A stretch of DNA of 64,000 nucleotides from Sphingorhabdus lutea (GCF_001889025.1 NZ_CP018154.1:2160501-2224500); one strand, 5' to 3'; counted from the first letter of the stretch, positions 18,588 through 27,999 are shown. Notes: generated by a model not told the origin, from the letters alone. Numbers and translations: made by a program.

Positions 18588-19268
18588 CTATTCCTTTTTA
18601 TCGGGTAGGGATGCGTAAATCCTTAAAACCATTTCCCAATGGTCGCGGCGGGCAGTTTTGACACGTCCCTTGAGCCACATTGTTATGGTTCCTCCATTCA
18701 ATCCCGGCGGCAGTGGTTTTTTGGCCAAACGCATAATTTGGGTTGGACCGCAACCTGTCCGCTTTTCCTCGCCGATGAGTTGGTCACATTCGGCTTTTGT
18801 CAGTTTGATGCGGTAAGCATTACCCGACAGCTTTGCATACTCGCTCAGCACAAAATCCCAAAGTGTGCGATTAACCGTCTTGGTCAGACCCTGCATCCAG
18901 TTCACGACGGAATGCGCATGAAAGCCCTCTGGAATTTCGCAATCGCAGTTTTCGAGCAATTTTGCAGGCGTAGTGCCGGTGCGTTTGCGCTCGGCTTTTA
19001 GAAAGGTGCGCATTTCCTTAGTCAGTTCTAGGATTTGAGGATCAGGCTGGTAGTTTTCGTATCGCTCTATCACCCACTCAAGATGCTCGGACTTTGCACT
19101 CTTGCGCTTACCTGTTCTCCAACCATCTATCATATCCGATGTAAGGCCGTTCGGGCAATTGCCACGCTGGTCGCGCAATATTGCAATACCCCCAAGCCCT
19201 GTGCGCTCTTTTTCAGAGATTAGCTTGGCACGCATATCGTCGGTGATTTCAATTCTGTCATTTGCCAT
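18588..19268 (-). CDS. Protein with three tandem HTH-like modules
   Basis: The 226 residues are three copies of a module of about 70 residues (roughly 5-72, 77-147 and 150-222). Each follows the pattern I-x-[LI]-T, then L-x-x-E-x-x-RTG, then P-x-G-[LF], then an [IV]-x-x-W-x-x-G-x-x-K-[TS] segment, and ends with W-x-x-V-[IL] and Y. The helical periodicity and the W-x-x-G turn resemble lambda-repressor-like helix-turn-helix domains, so DNA binding is likely but not proven. A fragment of a related module occurs at 28000-28137. It is cytosolic, with no signal or membrane segment. Confidence 0.6.
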   Translation of the reverse strand: MANDRIEITDDMRAKLISEKERTGLGGIAILRDQRGNCPNGLTSDMIDGWRTGKRKSAKSEHLEWVIERYENYQPDPQILELTKEMRTFLKAERKRTGTTPAKLLENCDCEIPEGFHAHSVVNWMQGLTKTVNRTLWDFVLSEYAKLSGNAYRIKLTKAECDQLIGEEKRTGCGPTQIMRLAKKPLPPGLNGGTITMWLKGRVKTARRDHWEMVLRIYASLPDKKE

Positions 19269-19502
19269 TGGTGCAAATCATACGTGATTCCAAGAAACCA
19301 AGCGACGGATTCATGCGGGTTTATCCACTTGCAGGGTTAGCTTTGTTCGTCAGTGACCTAACCTTTTCCTGTCTCATTGATGTGTTGTTCGCGACTTTGG
19401 CGGAGGCGGGGGCAAGTCAATAGGCTTCCCCCACCATGATATTCCCCTAGTTTTTTATTCTATAGGAAGATTTTATGGGAAATATCTAAAAGAGTTATGA
19501 AA

Positions 19503-19524
19503 ATTAGATAAAATTTGATCTAAT
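19503..19524. promoter_or_regulatory. Operator-like palindrome, copy 2
   Basis: ATTAGATAAAA and TTTGATCTAAT form a near-perfect palindrome, followed by TCTCAGTG as in copy 1 (18506-18535). It lies between the 3' end of the short CDF gene and the triple-module gene, about 235 bases upstream of the latter's start. The rest of 19269-19534 shows no gene. Confidence 0.45.
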
Positions 19525-19534
19525 TCTCAGTGCG

Positions 19535-20152
19535 TTAAGGCGTTGCATGCTTCTCAGAAATAGCTTGGCGCATAATCTGGAAAGCGGAACTCAGAAACAA
19601 TGTTGCCATAATGAAAGCTACGATTAAGTCAGGCCAATAGGTAGCTGTTCCCCAGACGCTGAGCGCAGCAATGATAACAGCAATATTGCCAATTGCATCG
19701 TTTCTTGAACAAAGCCAGACCGAGCGCACATTGGCATCGCCTTCCTTGTAACTAATAAGGAGTACCACGCTGGTCATGTTCACCAGCAACGCTACAAATC
19801 CAACTACTCCCATCAATTCCGCTTCTGGCATCTGCGAATAATAAACGCGGTATAGCGTTGACCCAAATACCCAAAGCCCGACTGCAAAAAGACTTAAACC
19901 TTTTGCTATAGCTGCATTTGAGCGCACTTTAACGGACGAGCCAATGACAGCAAGTGAAATTCCGTAGGTCAATGTGTCGGCAAGGAAGTCCAATGCATCA
20001 GCTTGGAGAGCCTGGGACGATGCTACCTGTGACATGACCATCTCGGCTATGAACATCACTGCATTGAGGGCAATTACGATCCATAGCCGTTTTTTATATC
20101 CTTCGGACATTCCTTCGAATGTCTCGCAGCTATCTCCGCATGATGCGCCCAT
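19535..20152 (-). CDS. Short CDF-family cation efflux protein
   Basis: A 205-residue membrane protein with about six spanning segments and the metal-site pairs of the cation diffusion facilitator family: ADALDFLADT in helix 2 and SRNDAIGN in helix 5. The C-terminal cytosolic domain of larger family members is absent. The N-terminus has a C-G-D-S-C motif that may bind metal. It is transcribed divergently from the MerR gene, from a promoter with the long spacer typical of MerR control, so it is probably the MerR target exporting Zn2+, Cd2+ or a similar ion from the cytosol. Confidence 0.86.
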   Translation of the reverse strand: MGASCGDSCETFEGMSEGYKKRLWIVIALNAVMFIAEMVMSQVASSQALQADALDFLADTLTYGISLAVIGSSVKVRSNAAIAKGLSLFAVGLWVFGSTLYRVYYSQMPEAELMGVVGFVALLVNMTSVVLLISYKEGDANVRSVWLCSRNDAIGNIAVIIAALSVWGTATYWPDLIVAFIMATLFLSSAFQIMRQAISEKHATP

Positions 20153-20183
20153 TGGTATCTTCCTTGCAAAAATTTATCAGACT

Positions 20184-20214
20184 AATATAATTCCTCTAGT
20201 GACTAGAGGTTCAA
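20184..20214 (-). promoter_or_regulatory. MerR-type promoter and operator for the CDF gene
   Basis: Read leftward: -35 TTGAAC (20209-20214), a 19-base spacer and -10 TATATT (20184-20189). The spacer contains a perfect dyad, CCTCTAGT and ACTAGAGG around one base (20193-20209). A 19-20 base spacer with a dyad inside is the hallmark of promoters that MerR-family activators untwist on metal binding. Confidence 0.8.
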
Positions 20215-20228
20215 GGGGTTTTTCAAAA

Positions 20229-20642
20229 ATGTTTTCGATAGGTAGTTTATCCAAGAAAACAGGAGTTAAAATCCCCACCATCCGCTACTACGAGGACGCA
20301 GGTTTGCTGGATGCGCCTGAGCGTTCGGCAGGTAATCAGAGATGCTACACTTCCAGTGCATTGGAGCGGCTGGCATTCATCAAAAATGCCAGAGAATTAG
20401 GGCTTTCGCTTGACGCTATTAGTAGCTTAATCGAATTGAGTGCACAGCCAATGAGCAAGTGCGCGGATGCGGATAAGATCGTCCAGCAGCAATTACATGA
20501 TACAAAACGCAAGATTGCGCGCTTGAAGCGATTGGAGCGTGAATTATCCCGAATGTCGAAAAGCTGTAATTCCGACAAAGTTGCCAATTGCGCTATCATT
20601 GAGTCATTATCCGAGCCGTTGGCACTCCAAGCCCGCGATTAA
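20229..20642 (+). CDS. MerR-family metal-responsive regulator
   Basis: A 137-residue regulator. The N-terminal winged helix-turn-helix is MFSIGSLSKKTGVKIPTIRYYEDAGLL, then a long dimerisation helix, and metal-binding cysteines in MSKCADAD and in the C-terminal MSKSCNSDKVANCAII, a pattern like the Zn/Cd/Pb sensors CadR, PbrR and ZntR. The frame opens earlier, but family homology fixes the ATG at 20229, just past the divergent promoter. It very likely controls the short CDF gene; control of the downstream czc genes is possible. Confidence 0.9.
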   Translation: MFSIGSLSKKTGVKIPTIRYYEDAGLLDAPERSAGNQRCYTSSALERLAFIKNARELGLSLDAISSLIELSAQPMSKCADADKIVQQQLHDTKRKIARLKRLERELSRMSKSCNSDKVANCAIIESLSEPLALQARD

Positions 20643-20759
20643 GATATTATTTATTCGAGCCCTATAACCTATACTTAGCGGTTGATAATACACTTACTAA
20701 AACTATTTGAATTTACGAGACCATTGACCTCACTCAAGATTTGAACGATTATAGCGGAC

Positions 20760-21125
20760 ATGAACGGAATATTTCCACAATACAATCTGACGCTGACAGC
20801 AACTCGGTTTGTTGCTGCGTTGATGCTTGTGGTTTTTCTGTTTGCCACTGCCGTCGAAGCCTCTGCTTGTGCGATCGATCTTGAGACCGAGACATCTCAA
20901 ACTGTTTCAATCTCTCTTGATAATCAGGATTCGGATCATTCCGATGAAAAAGGCGAACAACATGCTGTTTGCGCGCACGGGCATTGCCATCATGTCGGAA
21001 AGATTGTCTCGCCTTTGCTTGCCAGTGCAAGAAATCCTGTCATGATTTCCATGCTGGGTTTTAGCCACGATAATATCCAAACCTCCGACTTCATTTCCAG
21101 ATTAAAGCGTCCTCCAAGAGTCTGA
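20760..21125 (+). CDS. Small exported His-rich protein of the czc cluster
   Basis: A 121-residue protein with an N-terminal hydrophobic signal (FVAALMLVVFLFATAVEASA) and a His/Cys segment (H-S-D-E-K then HAVCAHGHCHHVGK) that should bind transition metals in the periplasm. Small proteins of this kind often precede heavy-metal RND operons (CzcI-like); direct homology is not certain. It lies 62 bases upstream of the outer-membrane gene and is probably co-transcribed with it. Confidence 0.65.
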   Translation: MNGIFPQYNLTLTATRFVAALMLVVFLFATAVEASACAIDLETETSQTVSISLDNQDSDHSDEKGEQHAVCAHGHCHHVGKIVSPLLASARNPVMISMLGFSHDNIQTSDFISRLKRPPRV

Positions 21126-21187
21126 GTCTGTTTTTCTGACCGCGTCTAGCGGTCTGTCGAAGCACACATCAGAACAAGGACAATTTC

Positions 21188-22438
21188 ATGTTACCAGTAA
21201 AGGCGTTTTTGCGCCCGATATTACCAGCATTATGGCTGGCACTCATAGCGAGTCCGGTATTCGCACAAGATCAAAGCGGCATAAGTCTTGAAGAAGCACT
21301 GCGCTTGGCAGGTGTGGAATCTCCCATAGTTGCCATTTCTCAGGCCGAAGTCGATGTTGCCAAAGGCAACGAGCGACAAGCTGGCATTGGTCCAAACCCC
21401 GAAGTCTCTTTGGAAGTCGAGAATGTTGCAGGAAGCGGTGCATTCTCAGGCCTCAGATCAAACGAGACCACGTTAATGCTTACCCAGCCAATTGAATTGG
21501 GCGGAAAAAAAGGCGCACGCCTGAGAGCCGCACAAGCACAATCAGGCTTAGCCGAGCTGGATGCTCAAATCATGCAGGCAGACTTGGCGCTCATGGTGCG
21601 TCAAAGATTTACAGATGCGGTTGCTGCACGAGAAAGGTTGTTGCTTGCACAAGATGTCTTGGAGCGCAACGCGGAGCTAGCGCGAATAGCAAATGAACTT
21701 GTGGATGCAGGACGGGAACCACCGCTTAGAGCCATAAGAGCAAAGGCAGGGCTAGGTGAGGCGCAAGCGAATCTGCGCGAAGCAGAAGCAAATGACCTGA
21801 AAGCAAGACTTGCCTTAGCCGAGCTTTGGGGAGCAGCGACACCGCCCGATGCCGTTGAGATAACATGGCTAGAACTTGAGAATATAGATAATCTGGGAAA
21901 TGTTGCAGATACGCTTGCCCTTCAACGAGCAGGCGCAGAATTACAAGCCGCAGAAGCAGTAATCGAGCGTGAACGTGCAAATGCCGTTCCCGATCTAAAT
22001 ATAGGCGCAGGACTGAGGCGTTTCGAAGATACAAACGACACGGCTTTTACCATTGGTGCATCAATGGAAATCCCGCTCCGCAACCGAAATCAGGGGAGTA
22101 TCGAAGCGGCGAACGCTGCGGCGCGCGCAACAGAAGGCCGTATGCTTCTCATAAGGCTCCAGCTTCAACGCGAACAAAATAGTCTGGTTGCCAGTATCAA
22201 TGCAGCACAGACGCGTGTTGACACCCTTACTAATTCAACTTTGCCAAATGCCGAAGAAGCATTGGAACTTGCCCGTAAGGGTTATCGCTTCGGAAAATTC
22301 AATCTCATTGACGTGCTGGATGCGGCAGCGGCGCGTGATGACGCGCGCTCAAATCTTATCAAAGCAAAAGAGGAACTTGCGCAAGCAACTGCCTCTCTTG
22401 TCAGGCTCACCCAAAAACAAGGAGGTATAGCCTCATGA
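21188..22438 (+). CDS. czcC: Outer-membrane efflux protein, CzcC-like (TolC family)
   Basis: A 416-residue outer-membrane factor with a signal peptide ending near SPVFAQD. Two coiled-coil OEP repeats follow (ISLEEALRLAGVESPIVAIS onward, and the second half from about residue 215), ending in the KGYRFGKFNLIDVLDA motif typical of the metal-efflux branch. It forms the exit channel for the CzcBA pump. Its stop overlaps the czcB start (ATGA), and an AGGA motif precedes its own ATG. Confidence 0.92.
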   Translation: MLPVKAFLRPILPALWLALIASPVFAQDQSGISLEEALRLAGVESPIVAISQAEVDVAKGNERQAGIGPNPEVSLEVENVAGSGAFSGLRSNETTLMLTQPIELGGKKGARLRAAQAQSGLAELDAQIMQADLALMVRQRFTDAVAARERLLLAQDVLERNAELARIANELVDAGREPPLRAIRAKAGLGEAQANLREAEANDLKARLALAELWGAATPPDAVEITWLELENIDNLGNVADTLALQRAGAELQAAEAVIERERANAVPDLNIGAGLRRFEDTNDTAFTIGASMEIPLRNRNQGSIEAANAAARATEGRMLLIRLQLQREQNSLVASINAAQTRVDTLTNSTLPNAEEALELARKGYRFGKFNLIDVLDAAAARDDARSNLIKAKEELAQATASLVRLTQKQGGIAS

Positions 22439-23583
22439 AAAACAAAATAATTCCCATCACTGCAATCCTGGCACTAGCAGCACTCATCCTTTGGGTTGCA
22501 CTGCCAAATTCGGTTGCAGAGGAAGAACATGGTCACGCTGAGGAAACCGAAGCTGCGGGTGAAGACGAACACCTGACCATCACCAATGAACAGATGAAAG
22601 CATCTGGCATTAAGCTTCACAAAGTCACCTTGGGTGGCACAGCCGAAGTCATTGTCCCGGCTACGGTCGAAACTACGCCTACAGGTAGTGCAAAGCTCGA
22701 TGCGCGCGCAGATGGCACAATCAGAAGCATTCGCAAAACGCACGGTGATAACGTAAAAACAGGCGAAACGGTTGCGGTTATTGAAAGCAGTCAGGCCGCG
22801 CAATATTCAGCAGATATAGCATCGGCTAAAGCTACGCTTTCTCAGACACAGGCCACCTATAATCGTGAAAAACGTCTCTATGATGCGAATGTGACAGCAA
22901 GGCAGGACTTGGAAGCCGCCCAAGCACAATTGAGCATTGCCCGAGCTGATCTAAATCGTGCGCAAAGCACGGCAAAGGCAGCAGGTGTAACAGGCAACGG
23001 AAACATGATTGCCGTTACCAGCCCGATTAGCGGGCGGGTTACTAGCACACCCGCAATCCTTGGTTCATATGTGATTGCCGGAACAGAGCTAATGCGAATT
23101 GTGAATCCATCGCGGATTCAGATTAAAGCAGCCCTGCCAGCCAAAGATGCGACGCGTATTGCGGTTGGAGACCGCGCGACAATAAGGCTGATAGATGAAG
23201 AGGAAATCGGCGCGACCGTGCGCTCGGTAACACCCTCGCTTGACCCCGAAAGCCGTTCAGCCATTGCGATCCTTGCTCCAGACCGTATTGTTCCCTCTCT
23301 CCAGCCAGACGCATTTGTCGAGGTTCGGATTTCATTGGGCGGAGAAAATGACCCCAATATCATCAGTATTCCCGAAGAAGCAGTGCAAACCATTGACGGC
23401 AAGCAGATTGTATTCGTCCGTCACCAGGAAAACTTCGAGCCTGTAGAGGTTGAAGTAGGATCACGTTCGGCGGGTAATCTTACCATTCTCTCTGGTCTAA
23501 AAAATGGTGATCTGGTTGCGTCCGAAAATGCTTTTTTACTGAAAGCCGATTTAGAGAAGTCGGAGGCCGAGCATGGACACTAA
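22435..23583 (+). CDS. czcB: Periplasmic adaptor of heavy-metal RND pump, CzcB-like
   Basis: A 382-residue membrane-fusion protein: one N-terminal hydrophobic segment, a His/Glu-rich stretch (EEEHGHAEETEAAGEDEH) probably binding metal, a lipoyl/barrel-sandwich half (DGTIRSIRKTHGDNVKTGE), a coiled-coil hairpin (about residues 125-180), the second lipoyl half (VTSPISGRVTS) and beta-barrel domains. It links CzcA to CzcC. It ends with a short H-G-H motif and overlaps the czcA start by 11 bases. Confidence 0.93.
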   Translation: MKNKIIPITAILALAALILWVALPNSVAEEEHGHAEETEAAGEDEHLTITNEQMKASGIKLHKVTLGGTAEVIVPATVETTPTGSAKLDARADGTIRSIRKTHGDNVKTGETVAVIESSQAAQYSADIASAKATLSQTQATYNREKRLYDANVTARQDLEAAQAQLSIARADLNRAQSTAKAAGVTGNGNMIAVTSPISGRVTSTPAILGSYVIAGTELMRIVNPSRIQIKAALPAKDATRIAVGDRATIRLIDEEEIGATVRSVTPSLDPESRSAIAILAPDRIVPSLQPDAFVEVRISLGGENDPNIISIPEEAVQTIDGKQIVFVRHQENFEPVEVEVGSRSAGNLTILSGLKNGDLVASENAFLLKADLEKSEAEHGH

Positions 23584-26500
23584 TCCAAAACACGGGTTCA
23601 TCGGCACCGTCCTCGATTATTCTGTCCGCTTTCGCTGGGCAGTCATAATCCTGACTGTCATTGTGGCAGGCATTGGCGCGTTCAACCTACTCAAACTTCC
23701 AATCGATGCAGTGCCTGACATTACCAATACGCAAGTGCAGATCAACACGGTTGTCCCTGCATTGTCTCCCGCACAAGTCGAGCAACAAATTACTTATCCT
23801 GTCGAAACGGGATTGGCTGGAATTGAAGGGCTGGAGATGACCCGTTCCATATCGCGGAACGGCTTTTCTCAGGTCACAGCCATCTTCAAAGAAGGCACCG
23901 ACATCTATTTTGCGCGTAGCCAAGTCAATGAACGTCTTGCCCCCATTGCATCGTCTCTCCCAGATGGTGCGCAGCCTGTTATGGGGCCGATATCGACGGG
24001 GCTTGGAGAAGTCTTGATGTATCGCATCGGATTTGCCGATAAAGATAAGACGGTTGCACAAAATTCTTCAAGCGGTTGGCAGTCAGATGGAAGTTTTTTA
24101 ACCGTCGAAGGTGAACGTCTGAATGATGAAGTGTCCCAAGCAGCCTATTTGCGTAGTTTGCAGGACTGGGTTTTAGCACCCCTCATGCGCTCCGCCCCAG
24201 GCGTTGCAGGAGTGGATTCGATTGGCGGGTTTGAGAAACAGTTTCTTGTTCAACCCGATCCAACTCGCCTGAATGCCTATGAGATTGGCTTTAACGAACT
24301 GGTTGAAGCTATTGAGAAAGCCAACCTTGCCGTAGGTGCGAATTTCTTTAATCGCGATGGAGAAGCATTGCTCGTTCGCGTTGATGCCCGTGTAGGCACG
24401 ATTAGCGATATTCAAAACGCTATTGTAGCAAACCGCAACAATATTCCGGTGCGGGTATCAGACGTTGCTGATGTGCGCTTGGGCGGTGATCTAAGAACAG
24501 GTGCAGCCACTCTAAACGGTGAAGAGGCTGTTATTGGCACGGTGCTTATGCGCAGCGGTGAAAACAGCAGAACTGTTGCAGCAGAAGCTGCAAAACGATT
24601 TGAAGAGGTAAAATCGGTTTTACCAAGCGGCGTTGTCGCTGAAATTATCTACAATCGCTCCAGTCTTGTCGATGCAACAATTGCAACGGTGGAAAAAAAC
24701 CTTGTCGAGGGTGCATTACTCGTCATCGTCATTCTGTTTTTGCTTTTGGGCAATATTCGCGCTGCACTCATCGCAGCCCTTGTCATTCCATTTTCGATGC
24801 TGATGGCAGCTATCGGCATGAACCGTCTTGGCGTTTCAGGTAATTTGATGAGCCTTGGCGCGCTCGACTTCGGTTTGATCGTGGATGGCGCAGTTATCAT
24901 CGTTGAAAACTGCGTTGCACGTCTCTCAGCAAGGCAACATTCCGAAGGCAGATTGCTGACACTTGGCGAACGCTTGGCCGAAACCCGCATAGCAGCACAG
25001 GAGATGATTAAGCCGACAGTTTATGGCCAGGCAATTATTCTGCTTGTTTATGCACCGCTTCTCACATTTACAGGAGTAGAGGGCAAAACATTCTCTCCTA
25101 TGGCAATCACAGTCATGCTCGCACTCGCATCCGCATTTGTCCTCTCTCTTACATTCGTTCCAGCAATGATTGCAGTGCTCTTAAAAGGTAAGATGTCGGA
25201 AAAAGAGGTTCGGGTAATTCGCGCCTCAAAGAAACGCTATGAGCCGCTTCTTGAAAAATCTATCGCTAGACCTTGGCCTGTGATCGGCGGAGGTGTTGCG
25301 ATTTTTGTAGTTGCCGCCATGCTTTTCACAACTCTTGGCAGCGAATTTACGCCACAGCTTGATGAAGGCGATATTGCCGTTCAAAGTCTGCGGATTCCGT
25401 CAACTTCGCTTGAGCAATCGGCAAAGATGCAGCGGCAGGTAGAAAAAACTCTGACCGAATTCCCCCAAGTCAGAACTGTGTTCTCCAGAACAGGAACGGC
25501 GGAAGTAGCAAGCGATCCGATGCCAGCGAACATATCCGATGGTTATGTTATTTTGAAACCAAAGGACGAATGGCCCGATCCGTCTCTACCAAAGGTCGAG
25601 CTTGTCTCCGAAATGGAAGCGAAACTGGATAATCTGATTGGTAATCTCTATGAGTTTAGTCAGCCTATTCAGCTTCGTTTTAATGAACTCATTGCGGGGG
25701 TTCGCGGTGACATTGCCGTCAAAATATACGGAAGCGACATCGAAAGCATGACGGATACTGCAAATGATGTTGCAAAGGCCCTTCGTGAAATTGATGGTGC
25801 GGCAGATGTTAAAGTCCAGCAAACGTCAGGCTTTCCAACACTTGATGTTGAATTCAATCGGACCACAATTGGCCGCTACGGTCTCACCGTTGAAGACGTG
25901 GCTGGTACAGTTGCTATTGCGGTTGGCGGACGCCCTGCGGGACTGGTTTTCCAAGGCGATAAGCGTTTCGATATTGTAGTGCGCTTGTCAGACATCCAAC
26001 GAAACGACTTAGACCAGATCGGCGCTCTTCCCATTAACACGCCCAGCGGTCAGACAGTGCCTCTTCGGGAACTGGCAACCTTTAGCGTCAAAGACGGTCT
26101 GGCAGAAGTCAGGCGTGAAAAAGGAAGTCGCTTGGTTATCGTATCTGCCAATGTACGCGGGCGCGATCTTGGAAGTTATGTTGAAGAGGCGCAAGACAAG
26201 GTTGAGCAGAATACGAGCCTGCCAGACGGCACTTATATCGAATGGGGCGGGCAGTTTGAAAATCTGCAAGCTGCAAAAACGCGGTTGAGCCTCATTGTTC
26301 CTCTATGCTTCTTGGTCATTCTTATTTTGCTCTATTTTGCGTTAGGAAGCTGGGTTTCGGCTCTGGCAGTATTCAGTGCAATTCCGATGGCGTTAGCAGG
26401 CGGAGTCTTTGCACTATGGCTCCGAGGTATTCCGTTCTCGGTATCGGCCGCAGTCGGTTTTATAGCCCTGTCCGGTGTTGCTGTCTTGAATGGACTGGTG

Positions 26501-26851
26501 ATGATGACCGCCATTAGACAAAGGCTGGAAAGCGGAGTGCTGCTCGACAAAGCTATTGTCGAGGGCGCGCTCGCAAGGTTGCGTCCTGTACTAATGACAG
26601 CACTGGTTGCCTCAATGGGCTTTGTTCCAATGGCGATTGCCACAGGAACGGGTGCAGAGGTGCAACGTCCGCTTGCTACCGTTGTAATTGGCGGACTGAT
26701 AACAGCAACCGCACTTACCCTGTTTGTCCTACCGTCAATTGCGAAGCTGGTGCTGCCTCGTGATGAACCAAGAGAAGGTTGGACACGTTGGTTTAGGCGA
26801 CTTCGCAGGAATATGACCCGCGAGGAAAAAGCAAATCCTGATTTTCGATAA
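23573..26851 (+). CDS. czcA: Heavy-metal efflux RND transporter, CzcA-like
   Basis: A 1092-residue inner-membrane proton/metal antiporter with twelve predicted spans and two large periplasmic loops. The signature in helix 4, ALDFGLIVDGAVIIVEN, carries the two Asp and one Glu needed for proton coupling in the HME-RND group and fits the Zn/Co/Cd (HME1/2) branch better than the Cu/Ag branch. It starts at once with a hydrophobic helix (RFRWAVIILTVIVAGIGAF) and ends in a short basic tail. It forms a complete tripartite pump with czcC and czcB. Confidence 0.95.
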   Translation: MDTNPKHGFIGTVLDYSVRFRWAVIILTVIVAGIGAFNLLKLPIDAVPDITNTQVQINTVVPALSPAQVEQQITYPVETGLAGIEGLEMTRSISRNGFSQVTAIFKEGTDIYFARSQVNERLAPIASSLPDGAQPVMGPISTGLGEVLMYRIGFADKDKTVAQNSSSGWQSDGSFLTVEGERLNDEVSQAAYLRSLQDWVLAPLMRSAPGVAGVDSIGGFEKQFLVQPDPTRLNAYEIGFNELVEAIEKANLAVGANFFNRDGEALLVRVDARVGTISDIQNAIVANRNNIPVRVSDVADVRLGGDLRTGAATLNGEEAVIGTVLMRSGENSRTVAAEAAKRFEEVKSVLPSGVVAEIIYNRSSLVDATIATVEKNLVEGALLVIVILFLLLGNIRAALIAALVIPFSMLMAAIGMNRLGVSGNLMSLGALDFGLIVDGAVIIVENCVARLSARQHSEGRLLTLGERLAETRIAAQEMIKPTVYGQAIILLVYAPLLTFTGVEGKTFSPMAITVMLALASAFVLSLTFVPAMIAVLLKGKMSEKEVRVIRASKKRYEPLLEKSIARPWPVIGGGVAIFVVAAMLFTTLGSEFTPQLDEGDIAVQSLRIPSTSLEQSAKMQRQVEKTLTEFPQVRTVFSRTGTAEVASDPMPANISDGYVILKPKDEWPDPSLPKVELVSEMEAKLDNLIGNLYEFSQPIQLRFNELIAGVRGDIAVKIYGSDIESMTDTANDVAKALREIDGAADVKVQQTSGFPTLDVEFNRTTIGRYGLTVEDVAGTVAIAVGGRPAGLVFQGDKRFDIVVRLSDIQRNDLDQIGALPINTPSGQTVPLRELATFSVKDGLAEVRREKGSRLVIVSANVRGRDLGSYVEEAQDKVEQNTSLPDGTYIEWGGQFENLQAAKTRLSLIVPLCFLVILILLYFALGSWVSALAVFSAIPMALAGGVFALWLRGIPFSVSAAVGFIALSGVAVLNGLVMMTAIRQRLESGVLLDKAIVEGALARLRPVLMTALVASMGFVPMAIATGTGAEVQRPLATVVIGGLITATALTLFVLPSIAKLVLPRDEPREGWTRWFRRLRRNMTREEKANPDFR

Positions 26852-26905
26852 ATCAGAACAGCGACAATTACCATATTGGTACATAAGTGAGGAGTGTGAA
26901 TTAGT

Positions 26906-27787
26906 ATGAGTTCAGGTCACGATCACGGCACACAAGAAATGAGTGATGCCCGCCTTGTATGGGCTGTAATAGTCAATGTTGCGCTCACAGTTGCTCAAAT
27001 TATCGGCGGAATTTTTTCAGGTTCGCTATCGCTGATTGCTGATGCTCTTCATAATTTCAGCGATGCAGCCTCACTAGGCATTGCTCTTTTTGCCAGAAAA
27101 TTGGGGAGGCGCGAGGCTGACCAATTGATGACGTTTGGCTATGCAAAAGCCGAGCTGGTAGCCGCACTCATAAACCTAACCAGCCTTCTTATTATAGGCT
27201 TTTATCTGCTTGTGGAGTCGTTCAATCGATTTATTGACCCACAGCCTATAGAGGGCTGGACAGTTATAATCGTAGCGGGGATCGCCTTAGTAATCGACAT
27301 CGTCACAGCCGTGCTTGTTTATGCTGGCACAAAAAACAGCCTGAACATGAAGGCTGCTTTCCTGCATAACGTGTCCGATGCACTGGCTTCCATAGGCGTC
27401 ATCATCGCGGGTGTTTTGATAATTTTGTATGATTTTTATGTCGCTGATTTGATTATCACGGTAATTATCGCTGGCTATGTCATCTATCAGGGCATTAATC
27501 TTATGCCCCAGACAATCAGATATTTAATGGACGCAGTACCCGAAGATATCGAGTTCGCCGAAATCAGAAGTTCAATTGAACTTAACAATGGAGTGGAAAG
27601 CTTACATCATATTCATATCTGGAGCATCAGTGAGCATCGAAGAGCTTTGGAGGCGCATATCGTTCCTAAAGTTGATAGTTTTGATAGCTTTGAGGCGATA
27701 AAGACCGAGTTGCGGGAAATGCTTAAAGAACGGTTTCATATCGAACATGCGACCTTTGAAGCCTGCGTTAGCGGAGAATGCGAATAA
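26906..27787 (+). CDS. czcD: CDF-family zinc/cadmium/cobalt exporter, CzcD-like
   Basis: A 293-residue cation diffusion facilitator with a His-rich start (MSSGHDHG), six spans and both metal-site motifs: DALHNFSDAASLGIALFA in helix 2 and HNVSDALASIGVI in helix 5. A cytosolic C-terminal domain has HHIHIWSISEHRRALEAHI. It moves metal from cytosol to periplasm, where CzcCBA can expel it. It follows czcA by 54 bases and is probably in the same operon. Confidence 0.93.
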   Translation: MSSGHDHGTQEMSDARLVWAVIVNVALTVAQIIGGIFSGSLSLIADALHNFSDAASLGIALFARKLGRREADQLMTFGYAKAELVAALINLTSLLIIGFYLLVESFNRFIDPQPIEGWTVIIVAGIALVIDIVTAVLVYAGTKNSLNMKAAFLHNVSDALASIGVIIAGVLIILYDFYVADLIITVIIAGYVIYQGINLMPQTIRYLMDAVPEDIEFAEIRSSIELNNGVESLHHIHIWSISEHRRALEAHIVPKVDSFDSFEAIKTELREMLKERFHIEHATFEACVSGECE

Positions 27788-27797
27788 GACAGCCGGT

Positions 27798-27999
27798 TTA
27801 TGTGTCATTTTTGGCGATACTTTTTTTGGCGGAACGCTTGCGCATCAATAGGTAAGCCGCAGGAATTACAAACATTGAGAGCAATGGCGCACTTAACATC
27901 CCGCCGACCATAGGGGCGGCAATGCGGAGCATGATTTCTGAGCCTGCACCTTCTCCAATGAGAATTGGAAATAGTCCCGCCAGTATGACGGCAACAGTC
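27798..27999 (-). pseudogene. C-terminal remnant of a CusA/CzcA-type RND pump
   Basis: On the reverse strand about 67 codons read [20 protein letters not shown] and so on to [14 protein letters not shown] and [12 protein letters not shown] motifs, then a stop. This is the last transmembrane region of a copper/silver-type RND pump (compare [10 protein letters not shown] and VIPA-x-Y-L-L in CusA). Homology ends abruptly at 27999, where an unrelated fragment begins, so the rest of the gene was deleted. It is not a piece of the adjacent czcA. Confidence 0.78.
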
